Positions 42,156-50,572 of a DNA stretch of 64,000 nt are shown here, piece by piece. The notes beneath the pieces are model-generated. The model had not been told where the DNA came from and searched no databases. It worked only from the letters and a program-made list of their open reading frames with translations. The translations under genes and the position numbers were made by a program. Numbering within the stretch: the stretch's first letter is position 1; every line of letters starts with the position of its first letter. The DNA is from Martelella sp. NC20 (GTDB taxonomy: Bacteria; Pseudomonadota; Alphaproteobacteria; Rhizobiales; Rhizobiaceae), in assembly GCF_013459645.1 (NCBI RefSeq), contig NZ_CP054861.1, positions 3,584,001-3,648,000 on the forward strand, read 5' to 3'.

Positions 42156-42872
42156 TCAGCTCTCGGACGCCGTCTGTCCGAACACATCCTCGAAGGCTTT
42201 GCGCAGCGCGACGTCGACGTCGGCCATGGTCACCGGCAGGCCGAGGTCGACCAGACTGGTGACGCCGTAGCCTGAAATGCCGCAGGGCACGATCCCGCCG
42301 AAATGATCGAGTTCCGGCTCGACATTGATCGACAGTCCGTGAAAGCTCACCCAGCGCCGCAGCCTGATGCCGATCGCGGCGATCTTGTCTTCGGCCATCG
42401 AGCCATCCGGCAGCGGCGGGCGCTCGGGCCGCCTGACCCAGACGCCGACCCGGTCCTCGCGCCGCTCGCCGCGCACATTCATCGAGCCAAGTGTGTGAAT
42501 GATGGTTTCCTCGATCGCCGCGACAAAGGCGCGCACATCGCGGCGGCGGCGCTTCAGGTCGAGCATCAGATAGGCGACCCGCTGGCCGGGACCGTGATAG
42601 GTATATTCCCCGCCGCGGCCGGCGTCATAGACGGGAAACCGGTCGGCAATCAGCAGGTCGCCCGCATTGGCGCTGGTGCCGGCGGTATAGAGCGGCGGGT
42701 GCTCGACCAGCCAGACGAGTTCATCCGCCTCTCCGGCCGCGATCAGGTCCACTTCGCGCTCCATTTCGGCAAGCGCTTGCGGATATTCCGTCAGTCCCTC
42801 GCTTACCCGCCAGCGCACCGGCGGCGTGCCGGGCTCGGGGTGCATCAGGGTCTCGATTTCGCTTCTTTGCAT
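42156..42872 (-). CDS. lipB: octanoyltransferase LipB
   Basis: Transfers octanoyl from ACP to lipoyl domains, the substrate for LipA. 238 residues from ATG 42872. Motifs: [16 protein letters not shown], the [15 protein letters not shown] segment, catalytic Lys in [14 protein letters not shown], and the Cys motif [13 protein letters not shown]. It is near but separate from lipA, with the prophage attachment site 195 bp from its start. Confidence 0.95.
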   Translation of the reverse strand: MQRSEIETLMHPEPGTPPVRWRVSEGLTEYPQALAEMEREVDLIAAGEADELVWLVEHPPLYTAGTSANAGDLLIADRFPVYDAGRGGEYTYHGPGQRVAYLMLDLKRRRRDVRAFVAAIEETIIHTLGSMNVRGERREDRVGVWVRRPERPPLPDGSMAEDKIAAIGIRLRRWVSFHGLSINVEPELDHFGGIVPCGISGYGVTSLVDLGLPVTMADVDVALRKAFEDVFGQTASES

Positions 42873-43067
42873 GTCGGCATCCTTCGGCCTTTTCCTCGCA
42901 GATTTGGGGCCGAACGGCAAGCGGCGCAAGGCCGGCCCAAGCGGGCGGGCCGGGCGGTTTCACAGTTCGCGTGTAGAAATGAAAAAAAAGCAGTCATGGA
43001 CGCTTGTGTGGCGAGTTCGCTTTTGCTAAATGCTGCGGCGCCGGCACAAACCGGCATCTACCACGAT

Positions 43068-43152
43068 GCGGTCGTGGCGGAATTGGTAGACGCGCAGCGT
43101 TGAGGTCGCTGTGGGGCAACCCGTGGAAGTTCGAGTCTTCTCGACCGCACCA
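43068..43152 (+). tRNA. tRNA-Leu(GAG), prophage integration target
   Basis: 85 nt with encoded CCA. Acceptor GCGGTCG pairs with CGACCGC; anticodon loop TTGAGGT gives anticodon GAG (43102-43104); the long variable arm (GTGGGGCAACCCGT) is of class II, and the T arm AAGTTCGAGTCTT is present. The integrase lies 54 bp downstream, so the 3' part is the likely attB/attL core. Confidence 0.95.
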
Positions 43153-43206
43153 TTCTTGAAATAAAATCAATTAAAATCAATGTGTTACGTTGTGTTGTGC
43201 CCCACG
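43153..43206. other. attL flank with tandem repeats (putative integrase arm sites)
   Basis: Between the tRNA 3' end and the integrase stop lies AT-rich DNA with TAAAATCAAT twice in direct tandem (43162-43171 and 43172-43181), then two TTGTGTT-like repeats. Such repeats beside an att core are typical arm-type binding sites, but this is inference. Confidence 0.4.
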
Positions 43207-44274
43207 TCAGAGCCATGTGTGGGGCACTGTGAGGCGGTTCATGGCGTCTGAGGCGAGTTTCCAGCGTTCTACGCGGCGGGTGTAGACCTCGCTGGTCTTG
43301 GCTTCGGAATGGCCGAGAATCGACATCAGGGCGTATTGGCTGACGCCGAGTTCGGCCAGCAGCTCCGACAGGCCCTTGCGGACGCCGTGCGCCGACAGAT
43401 GCGGCAGGCCGGCGTCCGCGCACCAGCGCTTGACCATCGCCGACATGCTGTCCGCGCTGGAAAACGGCTTGCCGCCCCGGCCGAGCACATAGGTCGCGCC
43501 CTGCACCGTGGCCGCGCGCGTGGCCTGTTTCAGCGGCGCCAGCAGCGGGATCATCACCTCAGACGATCCCTTTTTCGGCGGCGTCCAGCGCAGCGCCTCA
43601 TAGCCATCGATGACGCATTCATGGCCGCGCCCCAGGATCGTCAGATCCTCGACGCGGCAACCGGTCCACAGCAGGACCGACAGGGCGATATGCGCTTTCG
43701 AACCCTTTTTGTGATGGGCAAAATAGCGATCGAGATCGGCGCGCTTCCAGGGCGTGGCGCCAGGTCCCTTGACATAGACCTTGTCGATGCCCCTGGCCGG
43801 GTTGTGGCCGATCAGCTTGCGCTTGATTGCCCAGTCATACATGACCGCGACCGCCTCGACGAAGGCATGCGCCTGCGCCGGCGTTGCCGCCATTGCATCC
43901 TGCATGGCGATCAGGCGCTCCTGCGGGATCAGCATCACCTTGTCCGGGGTGGCGAGCAGGCGGGCCAGCAGGTTCTTCTTTTTCTTCAACGTTTTCGGGC
44001 TGGCCGTGCCGGCCTCGATGCGCTTTTGCAAATGTTCGAGGTAGAGATTGACCAGCCATGCGATCGACCGCGGCTTGGCATAGTCCGACGCCTGGCGTAG
44101 CGGTTCCGGCTTTTCGCCGCGGCGGGCGGCCAGATATTGCCGATGAAAATCCTCATCATCCGGCCCGCAGGACAGCGTGATCTTGACCGTGCGCCGGCCT
44201 TCCGGCCGCACCCGCCAGCGGATAGCGCCGGAGGGCAGAACCTCGCGCATCAACCCCTTCATGTGGATTTTCAT
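43207..44274 (-). CDS. int: tyrosine recombinase (phage integrase)
   Basis: 355 residues from ATG 44274. N-terminal DNA-arm/SAM-like domain, then catalytic domain: first Arg in LLWTGCRVEDLTIL, Lys around PPKKGSSEVMI, HxxR in LSAHGVRKGLSEL, and GHSEAKTSEVYTRRVER with His and the catalytic Tyr. It is the last gene of the leftward operon and ends 54 bp from the tRNA-Leu, as expected for site-specific integration there. Confidence 0.95.
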   Translation of the reverse strand: MKIHMKGLMREVLPSGAIRWRVRPEGRRTVKITLSCGPDDEDFHRQYLAARRGEKPEPLRQASDYAKPRSIAWLVNLYLEHLQKRIEAGTASPKTLKKKKNLLARLLATPDKVMLIPQERLIAMQDAMAATPAQAHAFVEAVAVMYDWAIKRKLIGHNPARGIDKVYVKGPGATPWKRADLDRYFAHHKKGSKAHIALSVLLWTGCRVEDLTILGRGHECVIDGYEALRWTPPKKGSSEVMIPLLAPLKQATRAATVQGATYVLGRGGKPFSSADSMSAMVKRWCADAGLPHLSAHGVRKGLSELLAELGVSQYALMSILGHSEAKTSEVYTRRVERWKLASDAMNRLTVPHTWL

Positions 44275-44282
44275 GTCGACCC

Positions 44283-44480
44283 CTACCATTGTTCGAGGCC
44301 TTCATCCTTGGCCGGCGGGGCCTTGCGCTCAACGCCGGCAAAGTGGATTTCATATTGTCCACCGGTAATGCACAGCCTTTCCACCGCAAGCCCTTCGGCG
44401 CGGGCGGCGCGCAGCGCCTTGCGCAGGGCGGCCTCGCTGGCGCGGGTCTGGCGGGCGGGCGGTGCTGCCGTCTGTGCCAT
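44283..44480 (-). CDS. small phage protein, unknown
   Basis: 65 residues from the ATG that overlaps the preceding stop (TGATG at 44478-44482); an ATG five codons earlier is also possible. Pattern: basic N-terminal helix TRASEAALRKALRAARAEG, then beta-like LCITGGQYEIHF. I do not recognise it; size and place before int suggest a small DNA-binding or excisionase-like role, but that is speculation. Confidence 0.6.
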   Translation of the reverse strand: MAQTAAPPARQTRASEAALRKALRAARAEGLAVERLCITGGQYEIHFAGVERKAPPAKDEGLEQW

Positions 44481-45022
44481 CAGCTTCTCCGCCATGCGTC
44501 GAAGGACCGGACCATATCGCGCCAGCGGGCGGCGGCGGCGGGGTCGGTGTTGAGGTTCTTGCGGCTTTTGATCGCCAGCACGGATTTGACTCTGGTGGCG
44601 GTCTTGTCGGCGTCGGTCGGCAGGCGCAGATCATGGCATTCGGAAAGGTAGCGCTGGAACAGCGGCTCGGCGCATTTGATGGCGCATTCGGCGGCGTAAT
44701 CCTTGGCGCCGGGGGCAGCGGCGTTTGCGGCGCGGGCGGCGAGCGCATCGCGCTCCTTTCTGGTGGCAATGAGATGGCGGCCGGTGGCCCCAAGCAGCGC
44801 CAGCAGATCGGTGATGATGTCGATATGTCGCAGCAGCAGCGCGCGGTTTGCCGGCGGGCAGGCGTGGGGGATGATGGCGATCGCCTCGGCCTCGTCCATC
44901 GTGGTGATCATCAAATGGTGGCCGTCCGCATCCGCATAGACCTCCTCGATCCGCACCGCGCCGGCAACAAGGGCGTGGTAGGATGCGAGACGGTCGGCGG
45001 ATGGCGGGCGGGGCTGGTTCAT
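44480..45022 (-). CDS. phage hypothetical protein
   Basis: 180 residues, no recognised domain. Acidic/helical, with a Lys-Arg segment (KTATRVKSVLAIKSRKN) near the C-terminus and Cys residues in EHDL-like segments. It overlaps the next gene by one base and starts 15 bp after a 65-residue gene. It belongs to the coupled leftward operon. Confidence 0.65.
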   Translation of the reverse strand: MNQPRPPSADRLASYHALVAGAVRIEEVYADADGHHLMITTMDEAEAIAIIPHACPPANRALLLRHIDIITDLLALLGATGRHLIATRKERDALAARAANAAAPGAKDYAAECAIKCAEPLFQRYLSECHDLRLPTDADKTATRVKSVLAIKSRKNLNTDPAAAARWRDMVRSFDAWRRS

Positions 45023-45037
45023 GAAAACGCGAACTCC

Positions 45038-45235
45038 TTAGTTTCTGATCGGGCGCGGACGCTGATCGGGAAGGCGCATCATGGTGAGGATGTAGTCGAC
45101 GCCCTCGAGGTCGACGACCACCGCCGAAGTCTTGCTGTCAATCCGCAGAATCTCGGCAGGTAATTGTTGCTCCCCGTCATCCCAGAGCTTTTTCGCAAGC
45201 TTCAAAGCCGCGTCTTTGTCATTCCATTCTGTCAT
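45038..45235 (-). CDS. small phage protein, unknown
   Basis: 65 residues, overlapping its upstream neighbour by four bases (ATGA). It begins with WNDKDAALKLAKKLWDDGEQ and continues with LRIDSKTSAVVVDLEGVDYILT. I do not recognise it. Confidence 0.6.
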   Translation of the reverse strand: MTEWNDKDAALKLAKKLWDDGEQQLPAEILRIDSKTSAVVVDLEGVDYILTMMRLPDQRPRPIRN

Positions 45236-45600
45236 CGATCATCCCTTGGAGCGCGACGGCCCGCATTCAGGCGCGCGGCCAGATGGTGGAATTCAAAGGA
45301 CTGGCGGTCGTAATGCTGCTCCAGTCCACGCAGCGAGCGAGCAAGCGTCTTATCGCGGCTGCATCCTCGCCATCTCGCCTTCGTGCCATATCCAGCCGAT
45401 GTCGCTTGATATTCAACGCGCTCGTCGCTCTCGCGACGGATGACCTGCAGCGTTGATATCCGGTTGAAGCCGCTGGACTGAATTCCTGTCGCTTCCATGC
45501 GGATATCTGAGTTCGTCTTGTGGACCGTCCACTTGTAGCCGGGCATTATGCTGATCAGCTCCTTGCGGAAATCGGCAGAGGTGAAAGGTTTCTTGGTCAT
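45232..45600 (-). CDS. phage hypothetical protein
   Basis: 122 residues, basic C-terminus with ARWRGCSRDKTLARSLR. Not recognised. Start ATG 45600 directly follows the upstream stop codon. One of a row of coupled small genes. Confidence 0.6.
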   Translation of the reverse strand: MTKKPFTSADFRKELISIMPGYKWTVHKTNSDIRMEATGIQSSGFNRISTLQVIRRESDERVEYQATSAGYGTKARWRGCSRDKTLARSLRGLEQHYDRQSFEFHHLAARLNAGRRAPRDDR

Positions 45601-45789
45601 CTAGATTGCCTCCGGGTCGAATTCGTCAGGTGCGCCGCAGTTGCGGCAGTTGCTATCCTCGATGTCTTTCTCGAACGCGTCCCATTCGTCCTCGCTGTCG
45701 AAATGGAAATCAGGCTTCAGGCAGTCGCCGCAGAAATCGCACCAGAAACCGTGATCGTTGCGGGTCCACCATCGAATGCGGTCAGACAT
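45601..45789 (-). CDS. small CxxC zinc-ribbon-like phage protein
   Basis: 62 residues from ATG 45789, which overlaps the upstream stop. CDFCGDC near residue 19 and CRNCGAP near 48 form a likely zinc ribbon. Aromatic, acidic middle (DFHFDSEDEWDAFEKDIED). Role unknown; I chose this start over one ten codons earlier because of the stop overlap. Confidence 0.55.
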   Translation of the reverse strand: MSDRIRWWTRNDHGFWCDFCGDCLKPDFHFDSEDEWDAFEKDIEDSNCRNCGAPDEFDPEAI

Positions 45790-46066
45790 TGGAGGTCTCT
45801 TCGGCCGCAGCCAGTTCACCCTTCACCTTCTGAACGGCGTCAATGAAAACCAGAGCAGCTTTTGCCAGTTCAACCTGCTGGCGCAGGCCGTCGCTGTGTA
45901 TCGCGCGCATGTACATGGTCGGATCGGTGATATGCATGTAGCTGTGCATTGACCGTTCTGCCTCAACCAGCGCGACAAGGTGGTCGGTTTGCGGCGTCAG
46001 GATCTGCGCGGCGAAGCCGATAGCGTCCATTGCCATCTTGTGCGGGAGGTTATCCATTGCTGTCAT
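45782..46066 (-). CDS. phage hypothetical protein
   Basis: 94 residues, helical, Met-rich start. Contains AAQILTPQTDHLVALVEAERS and VELAKAALVFIDAVQKVKG. Not recognised. It overlaps the upstream gene's stop by about 17 bases; a start at MDNLPHK (46057) would reduce this. Confidence 0.5.
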   Translation of the reverse strand: MTAMDNLPHKMAMDAIGFAAQILTPQTDHLVALVEAERSMHSYMHITDPTMYMRAIHSDGLRQQVELAKAALVFIDAVQKVKGELAAAEETSNV

Positions 46067-47111
46067 CCCCGCTTGGCCATGCCTGCGGCAGTGCGGAGCC
46101 TGTCGGCTTGGCGGCTTGCTTGGCGCGGATTATCTCGACCATGGTCCAGACGCGGGCGAGTTCGGTTTCGCCGGCGTCGTGCATGTCGAGGCCGTAGGCG
46201 AGGCAGAAGGCGGCGAGCGTGACCATGACGCCGCCGACTTCCTGCGCGGGCTCGCCCTTCGGCTTGGACCATGTGTAATCCATCAGCGATTTTATGCGCT
46301 CGCGCGGATAATCGACCGCCTGAAGCAGTTCCAGCACCTCCTCGATCAGGCGGTCGCCGCGCTCCAGCCGGTCGGCGCTGATCTTCGGGCCAAAGCAGGC
46401 TTGCATCCATGGGTCGACGCGCGGCTGGAATGGCGCCGGCCCGAAATCCTTGAGCGCAAAGCCGCGCACTTCCTGCCGGGCGTAGTCATAGGCGTCGAGG
46501 ATCCATTGCGGTTCCTTGTGCCATGAGGTGGCGGTGAATTTCACGGCGATCGGGCGGAGGTTGCGGATCGCGGTTTCGCCGCGCCAGTTGGTGTAGGGCA
46601 TGGTGAGCGGCGGTTCGGGCAGGCGGTCGAGCCGGGCCGATCCCTCCTCGATGACCACGCGGAAGGTGGTGGTTTCGCCGAAAAAGGCGACTGATATGTC
46701 AATCTCGTAAGGCGGTGTCCAGCAGTCGGGGTCGTTCTCCATCTGACAACGAATGACATCCTCGATCGAGGTCATGGCTGTGTCGTGGTCGAAGTCGACA
46801 TAGAAGTAATTGGCATCATCCGGATAGCTGAAGCTTGTTTCCCATGACATATCCGCGCGCACGGAAAGCTTGCCGCTGCCATAATCGCGGAAGCTGCAAA
46901 ACCGGATCAGGTCGCCATGGGTAACGGGCTTTTCCCATGTTTCTTCCATCTCGGCGGCGACCAGCGACCATGAGCCCGAAACATGGCAAAGGAAATCGTT
47001 CGGGTCTGCATGCGGTTCGGGGCATGCCTCATCGACCCAATCGTCGGGAACGTATCTGGTGACGTGGTCGGTGTCGTCTTGGGGCACGGGAAAAAGGGTT
47101 TTGTCGGTCAT
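46050..47111 (-). CDS. fusion: unknown N-domain + dATP/dGTP diphosphohydrolase (DUF550-like)
   Basis: 353 residues from ATG 47111 (ATGA overlap upstream). Residues 1-230 match no domain I know (contains SWSLVAAEMEETWEKPVTH and ANYFYVDFDHDTAMTS). Residues about 235-353 read as DUF550/MazG-like all-alpha NTP pyrophosphohydrolase: FQPRVDPWMQACFGPKI, ERGDRLIEEVLELLQAVDY, EPAQEVGGVMVTLAAFCLA, DAGETELARVWTMVEIIRA. The EE.xx.E metal-binding pattern (RLIEEVLELL) is present. DUF550 is often stand-alone in phages; the large N-terminal fusion is unusual. Confidence 0.8.
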   Translation of the reverse strand: MTDKTLFPVPQDDTDHVTRYVPDDWVDEACPEPHADPNDFLCHVSGSWSLVAAEMEETWEKPVTHGDLIRFCSFRDYGSGKLSVRADMSWETSFSYPDDANYFYVDFDHDTAMTSIEDVIRCQMENDPDCWTPPYEIDISVAFFGETTTFRVVIEEGSARLDRLPEPPLTMPYTNWRGETAIRNLRPIAVKFTATSWHKEPQWILDAYDYARQEVRGFALKDFGPAPFQPRVDPWMQACFGPKISADRLERGDRLIEEVLELLQAVDYPRERIKSLMDYTWSKPKGEPAQEVGGVMVTLAAFCLAYGLDMHDAGETELARVWTMVEIIRAKQAAKPTGSALPQAWPSGDDSNG

Positions 47112-47362
47112 AGCAATCGGTCCTGTCTGGTGATGTCGCCGGCGCGGCGGCGGGCGCATGCGGGGCAGTGGTGTTGCCACTGGCCGGCGGTTTTGCGGAT
47201 GATCCAGCCGGCGCGTCTGGCTGCTGCGGCCAGGCGCTGGCGGGCGAGGCGGTGATCATGGTTGGATGCGTTGGCGGGCAGGGGCTCGGCCAGCGCGTGG
47301 TCGGTGATGGCGCAGGCATTGCAGGTGATGCGCAGCGCGCCGGCGGAGGGGGCGATGGTCAT
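47108..47362 (-). CDS. small zinc-finger-like phage protein
   Basis: 84 residues, Ala/Arg-rich, with CNACA near the start and HHCPACARRRAGD near the end, forming a probable C2/HC2 zinc site. It overlaps the DUF550 fusion gene by four bases. DNA or RNA binding possible; not recognised further. Confidence 0.6.
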   Translation of the reverse strand: MTIAPSAGALRITCNACAITDHALAEPLPANASNHDHRLARQRLAAAARRAGWIIRKTAGQWQHHCPACARRRAGDITRQDRLL

Positions 47363-47679
47363 GGCGCGGCCTCGTCGCTTTCGAGCGCAGCGATGCGATC
47401 ATGGGCATGGGCGGCGCGGGCGCATGCGACAAAGATCGCGCTGTGTTCCACCTCTAGAAACACGGGGGAGGAACCGGCCGCCGCCCGATAGCCCTTGTCC
47501 GAGCGATCATAGTCCAGCCGGTCCGGAAAGAGCCCATGAAACCGTTTCAGATCGATTGCTGCTTGCGCGTCTGATATGTCGAAGGCGAAGCACAGATGCT
47601 TCCGCCGGAGCGGGAACTCACCGGCTTCGATGAATGCATCGATCCAGATCAGCCGCATTGTCTGAAAGCGCGTGGTCAT
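47359..47679 (-). CDS. stand-alone winged-HTH (WYL-repressor N-domain-like)
   Basis: 106 residues. Segment RRKHLCFAFDISDAQAAIDL and the following FPDRLDYDRSDKGYRA resemble the N-terminal winged HTH of WYL-domain repressors (for example BrxR/CapW), but no WYL domain follows. That could make it a free DNA-binding module or a competitor. The resemblance is from memory; confirm by profile search. ATGA overlaps link it to both neighbours. Confidence 0.5.
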   Translation of the reverse strand: MTTRFQTMRLIWIDAFIEAGEFPLRRKHLCFAFDISDAQAAIDLKRFHGLFPDRLDYDRSDKGYRAAAGSSPVFLEVEHSAIFVACARAAHAHDRIAALESDEAAP

Positions 47680-48809
47680 GGCCGCAGCTCCGGAAAGGCG
47701 TCATGCAACACGCCGTCGAGCAGGCGGCCGGCGGCTTTCTTGCCGATGCGCGTCATGTGGCGCCCGGGTGTTTCGGGTGGAAGGTCGTCGATGGTGAAAC
47801 GACGACCATCAGCTGTCAGAAGGCAATCCGATGCCTGGTCGAACATTTCTGTGGCTTCGATGCTATCGGTGTAGCAGGTCAGATGATTGCCATCATCGTC
47901 GCGCGCATCGCTCGCGACCTCCCACCATTCGCCCCATTGCTTAAAATTGAACGGCACCTCGGCGGCGGCGCACTGGTCGCGCAGGCTGCGCACCCAGTCC
48001 GGGTGCATTGGGCGGGCGTTCGGGCCGCTCTCGCCGCCGGCGACGATCCAGTCGAGCTTTGGACCGTAATCGAAATCCGGGCCATCGGGATACATTCTCG
48101 CATCCAGCCCCTGCAACCAATCCCACATGTTCTGTTTGTCAGCAGATGTACCTGAAAGCCGCAAGCCGCCCAGCAACGGCTCTGCCGAGATCCAGCGCAG
48201 GGCGGCGGGGGTTGCGAGCAGCACCGGTATGCGCTGGTCGGCGCGGGTCTGGTCCTCGACGCTGACGCCGAGCCAGATGTTTGGGAGCGGCCATGTGGAA
48301 AGGTGTGCCATGTCACCTTCAATCAGGCAGCCTTCACCCACCTTCGAATTGTGATCGAGAAAATGCGACATCAGTGTAATGTGCAGGGCCTCAAGTGCCA
48401 CAGGGTGAGAGCGGGCCGGGCGCAGATAATCCCGCATCCGCTCCGGCCGTTTGGTCAGCACCTGAAACGTGTGCCGCGGGCTAAGCGCCATGACGGCGAA
48501 AATGCGGTCGAGCTGCTCGTCGGTCACGCCATCGGCGAACAGATCGCCATGGGCGGCGACGAAGATGTGGCGGGGGCGTTTCCATGCGAGCGGCTGGGTC
48601 AGCCATTGCTGGTTGAACCGCACCTCGCCGGTCCAGACCGGGCCGGCTTTTGTTTCCCGGGTGAGGCCCTTGCGGCTTTCGTGGTGCTTCAGACGGGTAC
48701 CTGCCAGCCTCATGGCATAGCAATTGGTGCAGCCGGGCGAGACCACGGAACAGCCGGTGACGATGTTCCAGGTGGCGTCGGTCCATTCGATTTTTGTGTT
48801 GTCGCTCAT
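47676..48809 (-). CDS. DUF5131 (phage Gp37/Gp68) protein
   Basis: 377 residues from ATG 48809 (ATGA with the HD gene). Typical elements: KIEWTDATWNIVTGC, CTNCYAMRLAG (with the preceding Cys), the stretch PRHIFVAAHGDLFADG, FQVLTKRPERMRDYL, PNIWLGVSVEDQTRADQR, RWISAEPLLGGL, WIVAGGESGPNARPMHPDW and FNFKQWGEW. The family (Gp37/Gp68-like, DUF5131) is widespread in phages and resembles radical-SAM proteins with a CxxxxxxCxxC cluster. Function unknown. Confidence 0.9.
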   Translation of the reverse strand: MSDNTKIEWTDATWNIVTGCSVVSPGCTNCYAMRLAGTRLKHHESRKGLTRETKAGPVWTGEVRFNQQWLTQPLAWKRPRHIFVAAHGDLFADGVTDEQLDRIFAVMALSPRHTFQVLTKRPERMRDYLRPARSHPVALEALHITLMSHFLDHNSKVGEGCLIEGDMAHLSTWPLPNIWLGVSVEDQTRADQRIPVLLATPAALRWISAEPLLGGLRLSGTSADKQNMWDWLQGLDARMYPDGPDFDYGPKLDWIVAGGESGPNARPMHPDWVRSLRDQCAAAEVPFNFKQWGEWWEVASDARDDDGNHLTCYTDSIEATEMFDQASDCLLTADGRRFTIDDLPPETPGRHMTRIGKKAAGRLLDGVLHDAFPELRP

Positions 48810-49351
48810 GACCATGCTTTCGCCATGAGAAATTTGAACTCTTCCATGAAATAGTGGGTAGCTTCGGGCGGGGCCATGAAGACAATGCGAATCCCAAGCG
48901 GCGGCTCGGGCAGGTGCCATTCCGCCGGCTCCGGGCCCATCAGTGCGGCCTTTTCATCGGCGAGGATGGCATTGTCGACGCGCTTGACCGCGGCTGGCAT
49001 TTCGGGCGGCAGGTCGAAGCGTTCGCAGATGGCGCGCATGACGCGGTCCTCCGCCTCGCGGTATCCTGTGAGATAGGGTTTTACCGGGCGGGGCACATCG
49101 ACCAGGTAGGCCTCGCTGGCGTCGTGAAGCAGGCCCCATAGTCGCAATTCCGGCGGCAACTGGCTGGACACCAGAATGGAATGTTCTGCGACCGAATAGA
49201 AGCGCCGGCAATGGCCGGCATAGCGGCACTGGTGCGAAAGCGCATGGGCGATATCCTCGATCGCCACGTCTTCAGGGCGCGGGTCCATCGGCCAGAACTG
49301 GCGTCCGGTATAGGTCTGCATCCAATCGCCCTTGCGGGTTTCATTGGTCAT
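48806..49351 (-). CDS. HD-domain phosphohydrolase
   Basis: 181 residues. HD signature: HQCRYAGHCRRFYSVAEHS with LLHDASEAYLVDVPRP (His-Asp pair), then EAEDRVMRAICERFDLP. Similar to YfbR-like 5'-nucleotidase/HD enzymes, probably acting on dNMPs or another nucleotide in the infected cell. Start at ATG 49351. Confidence 0.85.
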   Translation of the reverse strand: MTNETRKGDWMQTYTGRQFWPMDPRPEDVAIEDIAHALSHQCRYAGHCRRFYSVAEHSILVSSQLPPELRLWGLLHDASEAYLVDVPRPVKPYLTGYREAEDRVMRAICERFDLPPEMPAAVKRVDNAILADEKAALMGPEPAEWHLPEPPLGIRIVFMAPPEATHYFMEEFKFLMAKAWS

Positions 49352-49362
49352 GGCGTGTTCCT

Positions 49363-49728
49363 TCAAAGTGAGAGAAACGCCTCCAGCCGCCACCAGAACA
49401 GCGCGGTGACGGCGAGGATGGCGAGATAGAGGGTGAAGGCGGGGGCGTGGCGGGCGAGCGCGAAGAAGGCGCGCGCCGCGCGGCCGCGCAGGGTCGGGCC
49501 GTGGCGCAATTGCGCATAGGCCTCGCGCCGGTGGCCGTGTCCGCAGCAGGCGTTCTTCACGGCCGGAAGCCTGCCGAGGCAGGCGTCATGGCCTTCTGGC
49601 GTGTCGTGTTGCCCGCAATGGCCGCAGGGGCGGGTTCGCCAGGTGGCGGCCGTGGGCGCGCCGGTATCGGCATAGCGCCATATGCCGGCGCTGAGGGTGA
49701 TCTTGTGGCCGCGCAGGTGGTTGGTCAT
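49363..49728 (-). CDS. small CxxC protein with C-terminal membrane helix
   Basis: 121 residues. N-terminal half has CGHCGQHDTPEGHDACLG and CCGHGHRREAY, a possible zinc site; the C-terminus has one predicted helix FTLYLAILAVTALFWWRLEA. Not recognised. It overlaps its upstream gene by four bases. Confidence 0.6.
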   Translation of the reverse strand: MTNHLRGHKITLSAGIWRYADTGAPTAATWRTRPCGHCGQHDTPEGHDACLGRLPAVKNACCGHGHRREAYAQLRHGPTLRGRAARAFFALARHAPAFTLYLAILAVTALFWWRLEAFLSL

Positions 49729-49970
49729 GTCGCACCGCCCTTGCGGCTGGCATGGTGCGCCAGACGCTGTTCGATGCCGGGGGCAAGGCCCTCGTTGAGC
49801 ATGGCCGCTGCCTTTCCGGCGTCGCCGTCCATCACCGCCAGCAGCACCGTTGCCACGGCGTGTTCCAGCGTCACCATGATCGCGCCCATTTCGCGCGGCG
49901 GGACGCGGCCATCGAAAATGGATTTTGCCGCCGCGAGCGCGCGCTTGCCGTCAGCGGAAGGTGTGGTCAT
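49725..49970 (-). CDS. small phage protein, unknown
   Basis: 81 residues, helical: EMGAIMVTLEHAVATVLLAV and GKAAAMLNEGLAPGIEQRLA. Not recognised. Coupled by ATGA overlaps on both sides. Confidence 0.6.
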   Translation of the reverse strand: MTTPSADGKRALAAAKSIFDGRVPPREMGAIMVTLEHAVATVLLAVMDGDAGKAAAMLNEGLAPGIEQRLAHHASRKGGAT

Positions 49971-50572
49971 GCGTCACCGCCTTTCGCAAGCAGCGCCGCG
50001 AATTTTTCGGCGTCGACGATGATCACCTTTGAAAAATCTGGATACCAGGTCGTGGCGGTCTGCTTTTCATTCCAGTCTGCGAGGAAGGTGGCGAGGCCCT
50101 TTTCGTCAATGACCTGGCTACGGGCGTCTTCGTGCATTTCCTCTGTGGCGTGCTCAAGGATGGTTTCCACATCAAGGGCGAGGGGGGTCGGCGTGCAGGG
50201 GTGGCAATAAACCGGATCGGCGTATTCCAGAAACGCATCCACGCATGAGGAATAACCGTCGCCCCAGTCGCCGTCGTGATCAGGGGTGTAAACCGCATCG
50301 TTATATGCTGCGGCGGGGATGACCTCTGCGGCGCGCAGCGTCTCGATGGTTTTCTGGCGCGTGGCTTCATTCCGGCAGTCGGCGCATTTCGACCAATAGG
50401 GATCAAGCGGGTTGCCGCAGTCGCACAGTCGGGGCTGGCAGCATTGTTCCGCCTTTGTGAGAGCGGCGGTGTCGCCGCCATCACGCTTGGGCGAATATAC
50501 AAGGCCGCATTCGCCGCAAGCGAACAGGACGGGCTTTTCTTCGCCTATGAAGGCAAGTGGTTTCACGTTCAT
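49967..50572 (-). CDS. phage hypothetical with N-terminal zinc-ribbon-like Cys pattern
   Basis: 201 residues. Cys-rich N-terminus: FACGECGLVYSP, then CCQPRLCDCGNPLDPYWSKC with further CxxC (ADCRNEA). The rest contains VYCHPCTPTPLALDVETI and a C-terminal FSKVIIVDAEKFAALLAKG. Not recognised. Coupled to neighbours. Confidence 0.6.
   Translation of the reverse strand: MNVKPLAFIGEEKPVLFACGECGLVYSPKRDGGDTAALTKAEQCCQPRLCDCGNPLDPYWSKCADCRNEATRQKTIETLRAAEVIPAAAYNDAVYTPDHDGDWGDGYSSCVDAFLEYADPVYCHPCTPTPLALDVETILEHATEEMHEDARSQVIDEKGLATFLADWNEKQTATTWYPDFSKVIIVDAEKFAALLAKGGDA

Noticed and set aside
42963..43067. Small gene before tRNA-Leu (ATGAAAAAAAAGCAG)
   Set aside because: The frame beginning with poly-Lys is short, ends before the tRNA and has no convincing ribosome site.
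46050..47111. Z-genome (diaminopurine) phage signature from the MazZ-like domain
   Set aside because: DUF550 also occurs in ordinary phages; no PurZ or DpoZ in the window.
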